DNA of 64,000 bases from CAADGV01 sp040290295 (lineage in GTDB: Bacteria > Bacteroidota > Ignavibacteria > UBA10030 > UBA6906). Shown one piece after another: positions 25,234 through 33,468 of this stretch (positions are counted from its first letter, which is position 1; every line of letters starts with the position of its first letter). The notes under the pieces were generated by a model. It was given only the letters and a program-made list of their open reading frames with translations. It ran no database searches and was not told where the DNA came from. Location: assembly GCA_040290295.1 (NCBI GenBank), contig PSMW01000006.1, positions 1 to 64,000 of the forward strand, given 5' to 3'. A program made the translations under genes and the position numbers.

Positions 25234-25743
25234 TTATGTATCGGTGAAGCGCGGCTTGCGCCAGCGCGACCGCTTGCCTTTCGGCACTTTCTCCGCGATG
25301 CGTTGGACTTCTTTGAGAAGCTCTCGCTCCTTCTCATACCGCCCGATACGGATGCGAAAGAGTCTCCGGCGCCCGCGAAGTTTGAAGACAATCACCTGAA
25401 ATCGCCCGCTCGTTTGCACGCGCGCTTCCCTACCAATGTGCATCCACTCGATATCCCTGAGTGCGATACGCCGTTCGTGGAAGCGATTCTTGAACACGAT
25501 GGCATCCCCCGTGATGATCAACCGGCGTTGGCGATAAGCGTTGAGCGCCAACGCACCGAAGGAGATCAGCACGAAGAAGAGGATGACGTACAAGATCGGA
25601 TCGTCCATCACGTACCGAAACTCTTTTTCGACAAAACTGCCGCGAATACCGCCGTACACGATCAGCGTCAGCAAATAGATCAATGCCGATTGGTAGTAGA
25701 AGTCGAGTTTGTACTTGAACGTTTTTTCATGATGCTCTTCCAT
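25234..25743 (-). CDS. Membrane protein with PH-like domain inside the dcw cluster
   Basis: A 169-residue protein with two transmembrane helices (YYQSALIYLLTLIVYGGI and PILYVILFFVLISFGALAL). A C-terminal bacterial PH-like beta domain follows (RRLIITGDAIVFKNRFHERRIALRDIEWMHIGREA), with a very basic tail (KGKRSRWRKPRF). I do not recognise a named family. It starts 1 base after the murG stop and ends 19 bases before murC, so it is expressed with peptidoglycan-precursor enzymes. A role in wall synthesis or membrane attachment is inferred from position only. Confidence 0.75.
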   Translation of the reverse strand: MEEHHEKTFKYKLDFYYQSALIYLLTLIVYGGIRGSFVEKEFRYVMDDPILYVILFFVLISFGALALNAYRQRRLIITGDAIVFKNRFHERRIALRDIEWMHIGREARVQTSGRFQVIVFKLRGRRRLFRIRIGRYEKERELLKEVQRIAEKVPKGKRSRWRKPRFTDT

Positions 25744-25744
25744 C

Positions 25745-26854
25745 TCACGCTCCTGTGAGAGTCAACACCGCATCGGCGATGGTGGAGGCAGCTTCGGGGC
25801 GCCCCAGAGCTTTTGCTTGTCGCGCAATCTCCGCTCGCCGTTGGTCGTCGAACAGGAGTTCTCGCACCGTTTCGAGCAAATGCTCATTCACATCCGCGTC
25901 GTGCAGCAGCACCGCCGCTCCGCTGCGCGCCATCATTTCGGCGTTCCGTCGCTGATGATCCGCCGCAGCGAAAGGATACGGCACCAGCACCGCCGGAACA
26001 CCTCTGCTCGTCAATTCCGCAACTGTGGTAGCACCGGCACGGCAGACGACAAGGTCGCAGGCAGCATAGGCGTACGGCATCGTTTCGATGAACTTGTACA
26101 CACGCACCCACGGTGGTTCACGGTCGGCGCCCACGGCCTTCACCAACTTGCTGATGCGTTCATAATCCTGTTCGCCGGTTTGCCAGATGATCTGGACGTT
26201 CATCGCACGGAGTGCCGCAAGCGCGCCGGCGACCGCGCGGTTGATCGACGCTGCGCCGAGACTTCCGCCGAAGACCAACAAGGTTTTTTTCGACGGGTCG
26301 AGATTGTATATCTTCGACCCCACGTCTCTCGGTATGTATTCGTTCACTGCCGTCGGATTACCGCTCACAACAATGTTCTGACGATTCTTCAACAGCACCC
26401 GCGTTGCTTCGAAGGCGACGTGCACTTGTGTTGCCCAAGGTGACAGCAGGCGCGTCGTCGCGCCGGGAAAACTGTTCTGCTCCTGGATGACGGTCGGAAT
26501 GCCCATCAGGAGCGCAACACACAGCGGCGGCCCGCTGACATAGCCGCCCGTTCCAAGCACGACATCGGGTTTGATGTTTCGTATGAGAAAGAACGACTGC
26601 ACGAACGCGACGAACACTTTCAAGGGAAAGAGGAGATTCTCGATCGCCCATGCTCTTCTCAATCCACTGATCCAAATGGTTTCGAAACGATAGCCGCGCT
26701 GTGGTACAATGCGCGCTTCCATTTTCTTCTTCGTGCCGATGAACGTAATCTTCGCATCGGGCCTCCGGCGTTTGATCTCATCGGCGATCGCCAACGCGGG
26801 AAAGAGATGTCCGCCGGTACCGCCGCCTGCAAAGAGAATGCTGATCGTTGCCAT
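25745..26854 (-). CDS. murG: UDP-GlcNAc--lipid I transferase MurG
   Basis: A 369-residue peripheral-membrane GT28 enzyme that converts lipid I to lipid II. The N-terminal motif FAGGGTGGHLFPALAIAD, the middle GGYVSGPP, IQEQNSFPG and LLVFGGSLGA, and the C-terminal CRAGATTVAEL and VPYPFAAADHQ are all present. The ATG at 26854 is 29 bases after the ftsW stop. An in-frame TTG at 26887 overlaps ftsW and is less likely. Confidence 0.97.
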   Translation of the reverse strand: MATISILFAGGGTGGHLFPALAIADEIKRRRPDAKITFIGTKKKMEARIVPQRGYRFETIWISGLRRAWAIENLLFPLKVFVAFVQSFFLIRNIKPDVVLGTGGYVSGPPLCVALLMGIPTVIQEQNSFPGATTRLLSPWATQVHVAFEATRVLLKNRQNIVVSGNPTAVNEYIPRDVGSKIYNLDPSKKTLLVFGGSLGAASINRAVAGALAALRAMNVQIIWQTGEQDYERISKLVKAVGADREPPWVRVYKFIETMPYAYAACDLVVCRAGATTVAELTSRGVPAVLVPYPFAAADHQRRNAEMMARSGAAVLLHDADVNEHLLETVRELLFDDQRRAEIARQAKALGRPEAASTIADAVLTLTGA

Positions 26855-26883
26855 GTCGTTTCCGTTCGACCCATTGCACGCGC

Positions 26884-28059
26884 TCAATACACCTGACCGA
26901 CTGCCGGAACGGATTCAGGACGCTTCTTCGTGCCGAAGCGGTGCAACCTCTTCCAGCGAGGATGCATGTCGGTATAGGACGAAATGTTCAGCAGCACGCC
27001 GATGGCGGCAGCCGAAAAGGCCATCGACGAGCCTCCATAACTCACGAACGGCATCGGCAAGCCGGTCGTGGGAAGAAGAGCGAGCGTAACGGCCGCGTTG
27101 ACCAACGCGTAAGCCGTGATCGAGAGCGTGATACCGGTCGCCAGCAACCGCCCGTACTCATCCTGCGCGTGCTTAGCGATCTTCAGTCCGCGCAGCATGA
27201 GCACCAGAAAGAGTGTCATCATCACGATCGTGCCGATAAGCCCGTACTCTTCCCCGACGATCGAAAAAACAAAATCGCCGTACGACTCCGGCAGGAAGAA
27301 ATCGCGTTGCTTGCTTTCTCCGGGACCGACACCGAACAGCCCTCCATTACCGAAACCGATCATGCCTTGCCAAACCTGATAGTTCAGCTTGCCGGCAGTA
27401 TCTTCTGCGAAGCCGATGAAGGCAAGCACACGCTTCATACGATATGGCGCGCTGACCATGTACACGGCAAGCGCAGGCACCGCGCCCGCCGATACGAGGA
27501 GGAGATGGCCCGTGTTCACTCCGCCGACAAACAACAACACCATGCTGACGCCAAGGATCATGACTCCCGTACTGAAATTGGGTTGAACGAGCACCAACAA
27601 CAAAACGATACCGATCCAAACTACCATGGGGAGAAAGCCCTTGACGAGATCACGGATGCGGTGTTGCTTGACGGCGAGGAGCGTGCAAAGATGGAACAGC
27701 AGTGCGAAGCGCGCGAACTCCGACGGTTGAAAACTGAATCCACCGAACCTCAGCCATCGCGCAGCACCTTTCACTTCTCCACCCATCAGCGCCGTTGCGA
27801 CGAGAAGAACTACAGCTGCAAGCAAAATGCGTTTCGTCCACCGTTGGTAGATGCGGTAGTCGATGTTCATGAACACGATGATAAGCACGAAACTGACCAT
27901 CACCTTGACCACGTGGAGCACCATCAGTTTGGAACTGGAGCCCCAGCGTTCCAACGCAACTGTCGCGCTGGCGCTGTACACCACATACAGGCTGAGCACC
28001 ATCAGCGTAAGGACGCACACCAACGCGGTCAGATCGATATGATTACGCTCTGTCGTCAT
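26884..28059 (-). CDS. ftsW: Lipid II polymerase / SEDS protein FtsW
   Basis: A 391-residue SEDS-family glycosyltransferase with about ten membrane helices. Family signatures include AARWLRFGGFSFQPSEFARF, LVQPNFSTG, NGGLFGVGPGESKQRDFFLPESYGDFVFS and the C-terminal MPFVSYGGSS. It polymerises lipid II with the class B PBP FtsI, encoded in the same cluster. The start overlaps the murD stop (ATGA, 28056-28059). Confidence 0.97.
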   Translation of the reverse strand: MTTERNHIDLTALVCVLTLMVLSLYVVYSASATVALERWGSSSKLMVLHVVKVMVSFVLIIVFMNIDYRIYQRWTKRILLAAVVLLVATALMGGEVKGAARWLRFGGFSFQPSEFARFALLFHLCTLLAVKQHRIRDLVKGFLPMVVWIGIVLLLVLVQPNFSTGVMILGVSMVLLFVGGVNTGHLLLVSAGAVPALAVYMVSAPYRMKRVLAFIGFAEDTAGKLNYQVWQGMIGFGNGGLFGVGPGESKQRDFFLPESYGDFVFSIVGEEYGLIGTIVMMTLFLVLMLRGLKIAKHAQDEYGRLLATGITLSITAYALVNAAVTLALLPTTGLPMPFVSYGGSSMAFSAAAIGVLLNISSYTDMHPRWKRLHRFGTKKRPESVPAVGQVY

Positions 28060-29417
28060 GTCAATGCCATTACTTCTGCTTTGAACACTCTCCCCCGGTG
28101 CTCAAAATTCTCGAACCAGTCGAACGATTTACATGCCGGTGAAAGGAGCACCACGTCGCCGGGGTGAGCAAGCGATGCTGCTTGCTGAACGGCTTCGCGC
28201 ATGCTCGAAGCTTGCGCGACCAGCTTCAACGGAGCAAAGGTCGCGACAACTTTCCCCGCCGACTCACCGATGGCGACGATTGCCCGCACGTGCTTCTGCA
28301 CAAGCGGGAAGAGCCGCGAGTAATCGTTCTTGTCATCGCGTCCGCCGAGCAGCAGCACGATGGGTTGCGAGAAACTTTGCAGCGCGTACCATACCGCATC
28401 CACGTTCGTGGCTTTCGAGTCGTTCACGAACGTCACGCCGCGAAGCTCTCGAACAAACTCCAACCGATGTTCGACACCTTTGAAGTTGCGCAGGGTCGCT
28501 CGGAGGGACGCTGTCGGGATGCTCAATGCTTTCGCCGCAAGGGTCGCCGCCATCGCATTGATCAAGTTGTGAACTCCTTTGATGCTGATCTCCTCCACAC
28601 CGATGACGGTCCTTTCACGTCCGTCCATGCGCACAACCATAGTGTTATTGCGTATCCATGCCCCTTCCGGTAGGCTCGTCGAGAGACTGAACGGAAACCG
28701 CCGAACGCCCGACGGAGCGAGTCGCTCGACGTTGGTTCGCACAATCGGATCGTCTGCATTATACACTACCGTATCGCCTTCGCGTTGATTCATGAACACC
28801 CGACATTTCGAGGCTGTGTACCGTTCCATCGAGTTCCCATACCGATCGAGATGATCGGGGGTGATATTCAGCAGGACAGCAACACGCGGCGCAAACATCC
28901 GGATCGTATCCAACTGAAAACTGCTTACTTCCAACACGGCCGTGTGTTGTGGCGTCATGGATCGTACCACTTCTGAGAACGCGTTGCCGATATTTCCTGC
29001 CACCACCACGGGACGTCGCGCGTCTTCGAACATTCTTCCGGTCAAAGCGGTTGTCGTCGTCTTGCCGTTTGTTCCGGTAATCGCGACGATCGTTCCTGTA
29101 CAGAACCAACTCGCCACCTCGATCTCGCCGACCACCCGTATTGCTTTCTCTCGTGCCAGCCGAACGATCGGGAGATCCAAGGGCACTCCCGGACTGAGAA
29201 CGAGCACGTCCGCATCCAAAAGTCGTTCGGTGTTGCCACCACATTCGTAGCCGATCCCATGTCGCTCGAATGCGGCAATCGCGTGCGCAAGTTGTTCGCG
29301 CGTCGCCGTGTCGCTCACGAACACCCTCGCGCCGTGTTCGTGAAGCAGCAGCGCGACAGCAATGCCGCTTCTTGCACCCCCGATGACGCTGAACTTCTTC
29401 CCTCGTACCTCCATCAT
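28056..29417 (-). CDS. murD: UDP-N-acetylmuramoylalanine--D-glutamate ligase
   Basis: A 453-residue Mur ligase that adds D-Glu to UDP-MurNAc-L-Ala. It has the N-terminal motif FSVIGGARSGIAVA, P-loop GTNGKTTTT near 120, NITPDHLDRYG in the central domain and VNDSKATNVDA plus LLGGRDDKNDY in the C-terminal domain. Two adjacent ATGs (29417, 29414) follow a TTG. The first is used because GAGG lies just upstream. It sits 16 bases after the mraY stop. Confidence 0.96.
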   Translation of the reverse strand: MMEVRGKKFSVIGGARSGIAVALLLHEHGARVFVSDTATREQLAHAIAAFERHGIGYECGGNTERLLDADVLVLSPGVPLDLPIVRLAREKAIRVVGEIEVASWFCTGTIVAITGTNGKTTTTALTGRMFEDARRPVVVAGNIGNAFSEVVRSMTPQHTAVLEVSSFQLDTIRMFAPRVAVLLNITPDHLDRYGNSMERYTASKCRVFMNQREGDTVVYNADDPIVRTNVERLAPSGVRRFPFSLSTSLPEGAWIRNNTMVVRMDGRERTVIGVEEISIKGVHNLINAMAATLAAKALSIPTASLRATLRNFKGVEHRLEFVRELRGVTFVNDSKATNVDAVWYALQSFSQPIVLLLGGRDDKNDYSRLFPLVQKHVRAIVAIGESAGKVVATFAPLKLVAQASSMREAVQQAASLAHPGDVVLLSPACKSFDWFENFEHRGRVFKAEVMALT

Positions 29418-29433
29418 CAACCTCGTTGCCGTC

Positions 29434-30558
29434 TCACCGTACTTTGAACGTCGCCAGACTGAGGATCATCAACAGAATGGCGATGATGTAAAAACGCGTA
29501 ACGATTTTCGGTTCGGGCCACCCGAGCATCTCAAAATGGTGATGGAGTGGAGCCATTTTGAACACGCGGCGACCTTCGCCGTATTTTCGCTTCGTGTATT
29601 TGAAGTACACGCGCTGAATGATGACCGACAACGTTTCGACGAAAAAGACACCGCCGAGCGTCGGCAGCAGCAATTCTTTCTTGATCACAACACACAACGC
29701 ACCGATGGAACCGCCCAGTGCAAGCGAGCCGGTATCGCCCATGAACACTTGCGCCGGATAGGCATTGAACCACAAGAAGCCGAGCGCAGCACCCGTCATC
29801 GCCGCGCAGAAGACGGCAAGCTCGCCGTTGCCGCGCAGAAACGGAATCGTCAAGTAGTTGCTCAACACGGCATTGCCCGAAATGTAGCTGATCACCGCGA
29901 GCGTCAACGCAACAATCGCCGTCGTGCCGATCGCCAGACCATCGAGACCGTCGGTGAGATTGACGGCATTGGACGTTGCCACGATGACGAACACTACCAT
30001 CGGGACGTACAGCATCCCGAAATCCACCTCCATGTTCTTGAAGAACGGAACAGTGGAGGAGGAATTGATCTTCCACAAATCGGCATCGATCCATTCAGGG
30101 AAGAAATAGATGATGCCGCCCACAACCAACCCCACGAAGACTTGCCCCACAATTTTGTAGCGCCCGATCAAGCCTTTCGGTTTCTTCTTCACGACTTTCA
30201 GATAATCGTCGAGAAAGCCGACAGCCCCCAGCGTGATCGTGACGAAGAGAATGAGAATGATGTACACATTCGTCAGCGCTCCCCACAGCAGCGTGGGAAT
30301 GATGATCGCTGCCAGCACGATGAGACCTCCCATGGTAGGTGTGCCGGCTTTCGTCAGGTGAGTCTTCGGCGCTTCGAGCTTCGCCGCCTCGCCGATCTGA
30401 TGCTTCTTCAGCAACGCGATGATCTTCGGTCCCAACCAGAATGCGATGAACAGCGCGGTGATTGCTGCGGCTGCGGAGCGGAACGTAATGTACCGCACCA
30501 CACCGAACCCAGGGGGATGATACGCACGCTCTATGATATCGAACAAATACGTCAACAT
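29434..30558 (-). CDS. mraY: Phospho-MurNAc-pentapeptide transferase MraY
   Basis: A 374-residue inner-membrane enzyme that makes lipid I. About ten helices are seen. The catalytic motifs are GFLDDYLKVVKKK (DDxxK), NLTDGLDGLA, FMGDTGSLALGG and the HHH motif APLHHHFEMLGW. The ATG at 30558 is 1 base after the murF stop. Longer in-frame starts lie inside murF. Confidence 0.97.
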   Translation of the reverse strand: MLTYLFDIIERAYHPPGFGVVRYITFRSAAAAITALFIAFWLGPKIIALLKKHQIGEAAKLEAPKTHLTKAGTPTMGGLIVLAAIIIPTLLWGALTNVYIILILFVTITLGAVGFLDDYLKVVKKKPKGLIGRYKIVGQVFVGLVVGGIIYFFPEWIDADLWKINSSSTVPFFKNMEVDFGMLYVPMVVFVIVATSNAVNLTDGLDGLAIGTTAIVALTLAVISYISGNAVLSNYLTIPFLRGNGELAVFCAAMTGAALGFLWFNAYPAQVFMGDTGSLALGGSIGALCVVIKKELLLPTLGGVFFVETLSVIIQRVYFKYTKRKYGEGRRVFKMAPLHHHFEMLGWPEPKIVTRFYIIAILLMILSLATFKVR

Positions 30559-30559
30559 G

Positions 30560-31963
30560 CTATGCTGGTGCCTTCGTTTGCTTGAGACGCTCCTGGAGGA
30601 AGACCACCACATCTTCCATCTTCATGCTGCGCGACCCCTTGACCAACACGGCGTCACCCGGAGCGAGCAATTCAGACAAGTACTCGGCTAACATGTTTTT
30701 GTGTTGATAGTGACATTTGAATTTCATGTTTGCCGCTTCATAAATGTACTGCGCCTGATCGCCGAAGGTGAGCAGATAATCGATCTGCAGCGAGATGATC
30801 TCCTTTCCGATGCGCGTATGTTCCGTTTCCGATGCGGCACCCAATTCGTTCATATCGGCAAGCACCGCGATGCGCTTGCCGCTGACCTGCGCGGCAGCAA
30901 GCGTTTGCAGCGCAGCGCGCATCGAATCGGGATTGGCATTGTACGTATCGTTGTACACCGTGATACCATTGATCGTCAGAATCTCCATTCTCTTGTTCAC
31001 CGGTTGAATATATTCCAACGCAAACTTGATCTCGGCAGCCGGCACATGGAACGTGAGACCGACTGCCGCTGCAGCGAGGGCGTTCGCCGCACTGTGTTTT
31101 CCGGGAATCGCGAGTTTGACGCGCGTTTCTCGCTTCAGTCGCTTCGACACGAAGTGCAGTTCGACGCAACCGGCTGCGTCCATGGCGCCCAATCTGCCAC
31201 GGACCGTTGCCGTGCGCGACGAGAATCCGTAGGTAACTTTGCTTTTGATTTTTTGAGATCGTCGGCGGAGATGCACATCGTCCACGTTGACGAATGCCGT
31301 CCCGCCGTTGCGCGCCAGCTTTTCGAAGAGGGCACCTTCCTCTTTTGCCACGCCGCCTAAACTGCGGAAGAACTCCAGATGCTCGCGCCCGATGTTCGTG
31401 ATCAAACCGTGTGTGGGTTCGACGATGCCGCAGAGATACGCGATCTCGCCCGGATGATTCGTTCCGATCTCGATGACGGCGATGTCGTGCTTTTTGTCCA
31501 GACGAAACAGCGTGTGCGGCACACCGATCTGATTATTGAGATTGCCTTCCGTGGACAGCACTTTGAACCGCCGTCCCAAGACAGCAGCGATCATATCCTT
31601 CGTTGTCGTTTTCCCGTTACTGCCGCCGATAGCGAGCACGGGAATGCTGAACTTCAGCCGATAGTAACGCGCCAATTCACCCAATGCGTTCGTCGTATCG
31701 GGCACAACCAGCAGCGGCATCGTTTTCACCGGCTCGATCAGGCCGTCACGCGCGACAACCGCGGCAAGGGCACCTCGAGCGAACGCGTCGGCGAGAAACC
31801 GATGCCCATCGTACGTGGTGCCGCGCAGAGCAACGAACAGCTCGCCTTCGCGGATGGTGCGCGAGTCGGTCGAAACACCGCGAAGCATTTCCCCTTTGAG
31901 CTTGCCGATGTTACAAAACTCATCGTGTGTAATATGCAGCAATTCGCTGGGGGAAAGTTTCAT
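30560..31963 (-). CDS. murF: UDP-MurNAc-tripeptide--D-Ala-D-Ala ligase
   Basis: A 467-residue Mur ligase that adds D-Ala-D-Ala to the tripeptide precursor. The N-terminal domain has RGVSTDSRTIREGELFVALRG, the P-loop GGSNGKTTTK is at 113-122, and the C-terminal domain has YNDTYNANPDSMRAAL and ADMNELG. The start overlaps the murE stop (ATGA, 31960-31963). No ddl gene for its substrate occurs in the window. Confidence 0.97.
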   Translation of the reverse strand: MKLSPSELLHITHDEFCNIGKLKGEMLRGVSTDSRTIREGELFVALRGTTYDGHRFLADAFARGALAAVVARDGLIEPVKTMPLLVVPDTTNALGELARYYRLKFSIPVLAIGGSNGKTTTKDMIAAVLGRRFKVLSTEGNLNNQIGVPHTLFRLDKKHDIAVIEIGTNHPGEIAYLCGIVEPTHGLITNIGREHLEFFRSLGGVAKEEGALFEKLARNGGTAFVNVDDVHLRRRSQKIKSKVTYGFSSRTATVRGRLGAMDAAGCVELHFVSKRLKRETRVKLAIPGKHSAANALAAAAVGLTFHVPAAEIKFALEYIQPVNKRMEILTINGITVYNDTYNANPDSMRAALQTLAAAQVSGKRIAVLADMNELGAASETEHTRIGKEIISLQIDYLLTFGDQAQYIYEAANMKFKCHYQHKNMLAEYLSELLAPGDAVLVKGSRSMKMEDVVVFLQERLKQTKAPA

Positions 31964-33468
31964 CGCTGAGTCCGAATGAACGATTCGACTTCCACTCGAT
32001 CATCGAAATGCACACGCATATCGCCGATGATTTGATACGTCTCGTGCCCCTTCCCTGCAATGAGCACGAGGTCGCCCCGGCGCGCTTGACTCAACGCGAA
32101 CCCGATGGCTTTACGACGATCTACCTCCGTGTGGACGGCCCGTCCTGCAACGCATCCTGCTTGAATCTCGCGCACGATCGCTTCCGGGTCTTCATTACGC
32201 GGATTGTCCGATGTAATCACGGTCAGATCGCTCAACGTGCTGGCGATGCGTCCCATGTGAGGTCGCTTGCCCTTATCACGGTCACCGCCACACCCAAACA
32301 CGGTGATGACGCGCCCCTTCTGATCCGCCGTCATGATTTCGTGAATTGTGCGAAGACATTTCTCGAGCGCGTCGGGCGTGTGGGCGTAGTCGATGACGGC
32401 TATCCAGCCTTCGGGCGAAACGATGGACTGAAAGCGACCCGGCACCGATGGGACACTGGCAATGCCCTGAGCAATCGCCTCACGCGACAAGCCAAGCGCG
32501 ATGCCGACGGTATATGCTGCGAGAATGTTCTGCACATTAAATCGTCCGATCAGCGGCGACTGGATCACCTGCGCCTGCTGCCGATGCGTTACCGTCAAGC
32601 GCGTCCCCGCCATACTGATCTGGACATCCGAAGCCACGACATCCGCAGGCGCTTCCATGCCGTACGTGAGGACGCGTGCTTTGGTGTTGCTGACGATCTG
32701 TTTACCGTACGGGTCGTCGGCGTTCGTCACGGCTGTTGCGCTGCTGCGAAGGTCGTCGAACAACATTTTCTTGGCTCGGAAGTAGTTTTCCATCGTCCCA
32801 TGGAAATCCAAGTGATCTTGCGTAAGGTTCGTGAACACCGCCGCGCTGAAGTGCACACCATGAACGCGATGGAGCGCCAATGCGTGCGACGAGACTTCCA
32901 TGGCAGCGGCTTTACATCCGCGATCCACCATTGTTCGTAGGAGTTTGTTCAACTCTACCGACTCAGGCGTTGTATGGGATGCGGGCAGCGTTGCATTCCC
33001 CAACTTATATTCGATGGTGCCGACAAGACCCGCCGGTTCACCATTGGCTTCGAGCATTGCTTTCACGATGTACGTGGTCGATGTCTTCCCGTTTGTGCCG
33101 GTCACCCCGATCAAGCGTAGCTTGCGGGACGGATGATCGTAGTAGTTTGCCGCCATCATCGCGAGGGCTTTGCGCGTATCGGATACGACCACCTTCACGA
33201 CCCCGGTATGCATGAAGAACGAGTCGGGCATCGCAGCGTCATCTTCTATCACGACCACCTTTGCTCCGCGCGCCACGGCATTGCCGATGTACTTGTGGCC
33301 ATCCGCCGCCAACCCTTTAATGGCAACAAAAACATCTCCTCGATTGACCTTGCGCGAATCGTACTGAATCGCTCCTACCACCACCTCATGTGTCACGATC
33401 ATCTGTCCAAACACCGTGTGGAAGATTTTGGAGACGGCTATGTTCTCGAGCAAACGAGACAGCGTCAT
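31960..33468 (-). CDS. murE: UDP-MurNAc-L-Ala-D-Glu--meso-DAP ligase
   Basis: A 502-residue Mur ligase that adds the third stem-peptide residue. The P-loop GTNGKTS lies at 124-130. The specificity motif DNPR at 421-424 (TSDNPRNEDP) indicates meso-diaminopimelate rather than lysine, so the wall is probably of the Gram-negative A1gamma type. The start overlaps the ftsI stop by 4 bases. Confidence 0.97.
   Translation of the reverse strand: MTLSRLLENIAVSKIFHTVFGQMIVTHEVVVGAIQYDSRKVNRGDVFVAIKGLAADGHKYIGNAVARGAKVVVIEDDAAMPDSFFMHTGVVKVVVSDTRKALAMMAANYYDHPSRKLRLIGVTGTNGKTSTTYIVKAMLEANGEPAGLVGTIEYKLGNATLPASHTTPESVELNKLLRTMVDRGCKAAAMEVSSHALALHRVHGVHFSAAVFTNLTQDHLDFHGTMENYFRAKKMLFDDLRSSATAVTNADDPYGKQIVSNTKARVLTYGMEAPADVVASDVQISMAGTRLTVTHRQQAQVIQSPLIGRFNVQNILAAYTVGIALGLSREAIAQGIASVPSVPGRFQSIVSPEGWIAVIDYAHTPDALEKCLRTIHEIMTADQKGRVITVFGCGGDRDKGKRPHMGRIASTLSDLTVITSDNPRNEDPEAIVREIQAGCVAGRAVHTEVDRRKAIGFALSQARRGDLVLIAGKGHETYQIIGDMRVHFDDRVEVESFIRTQR

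Noticed and set aside
26848..28167. 439-codon open frame antisense to ftsW
   Set aside because: It is a frame shadow of a conserved membrane protein. Its His/Gln/Arg-rich composition is that of antisense hydrophobic codons.
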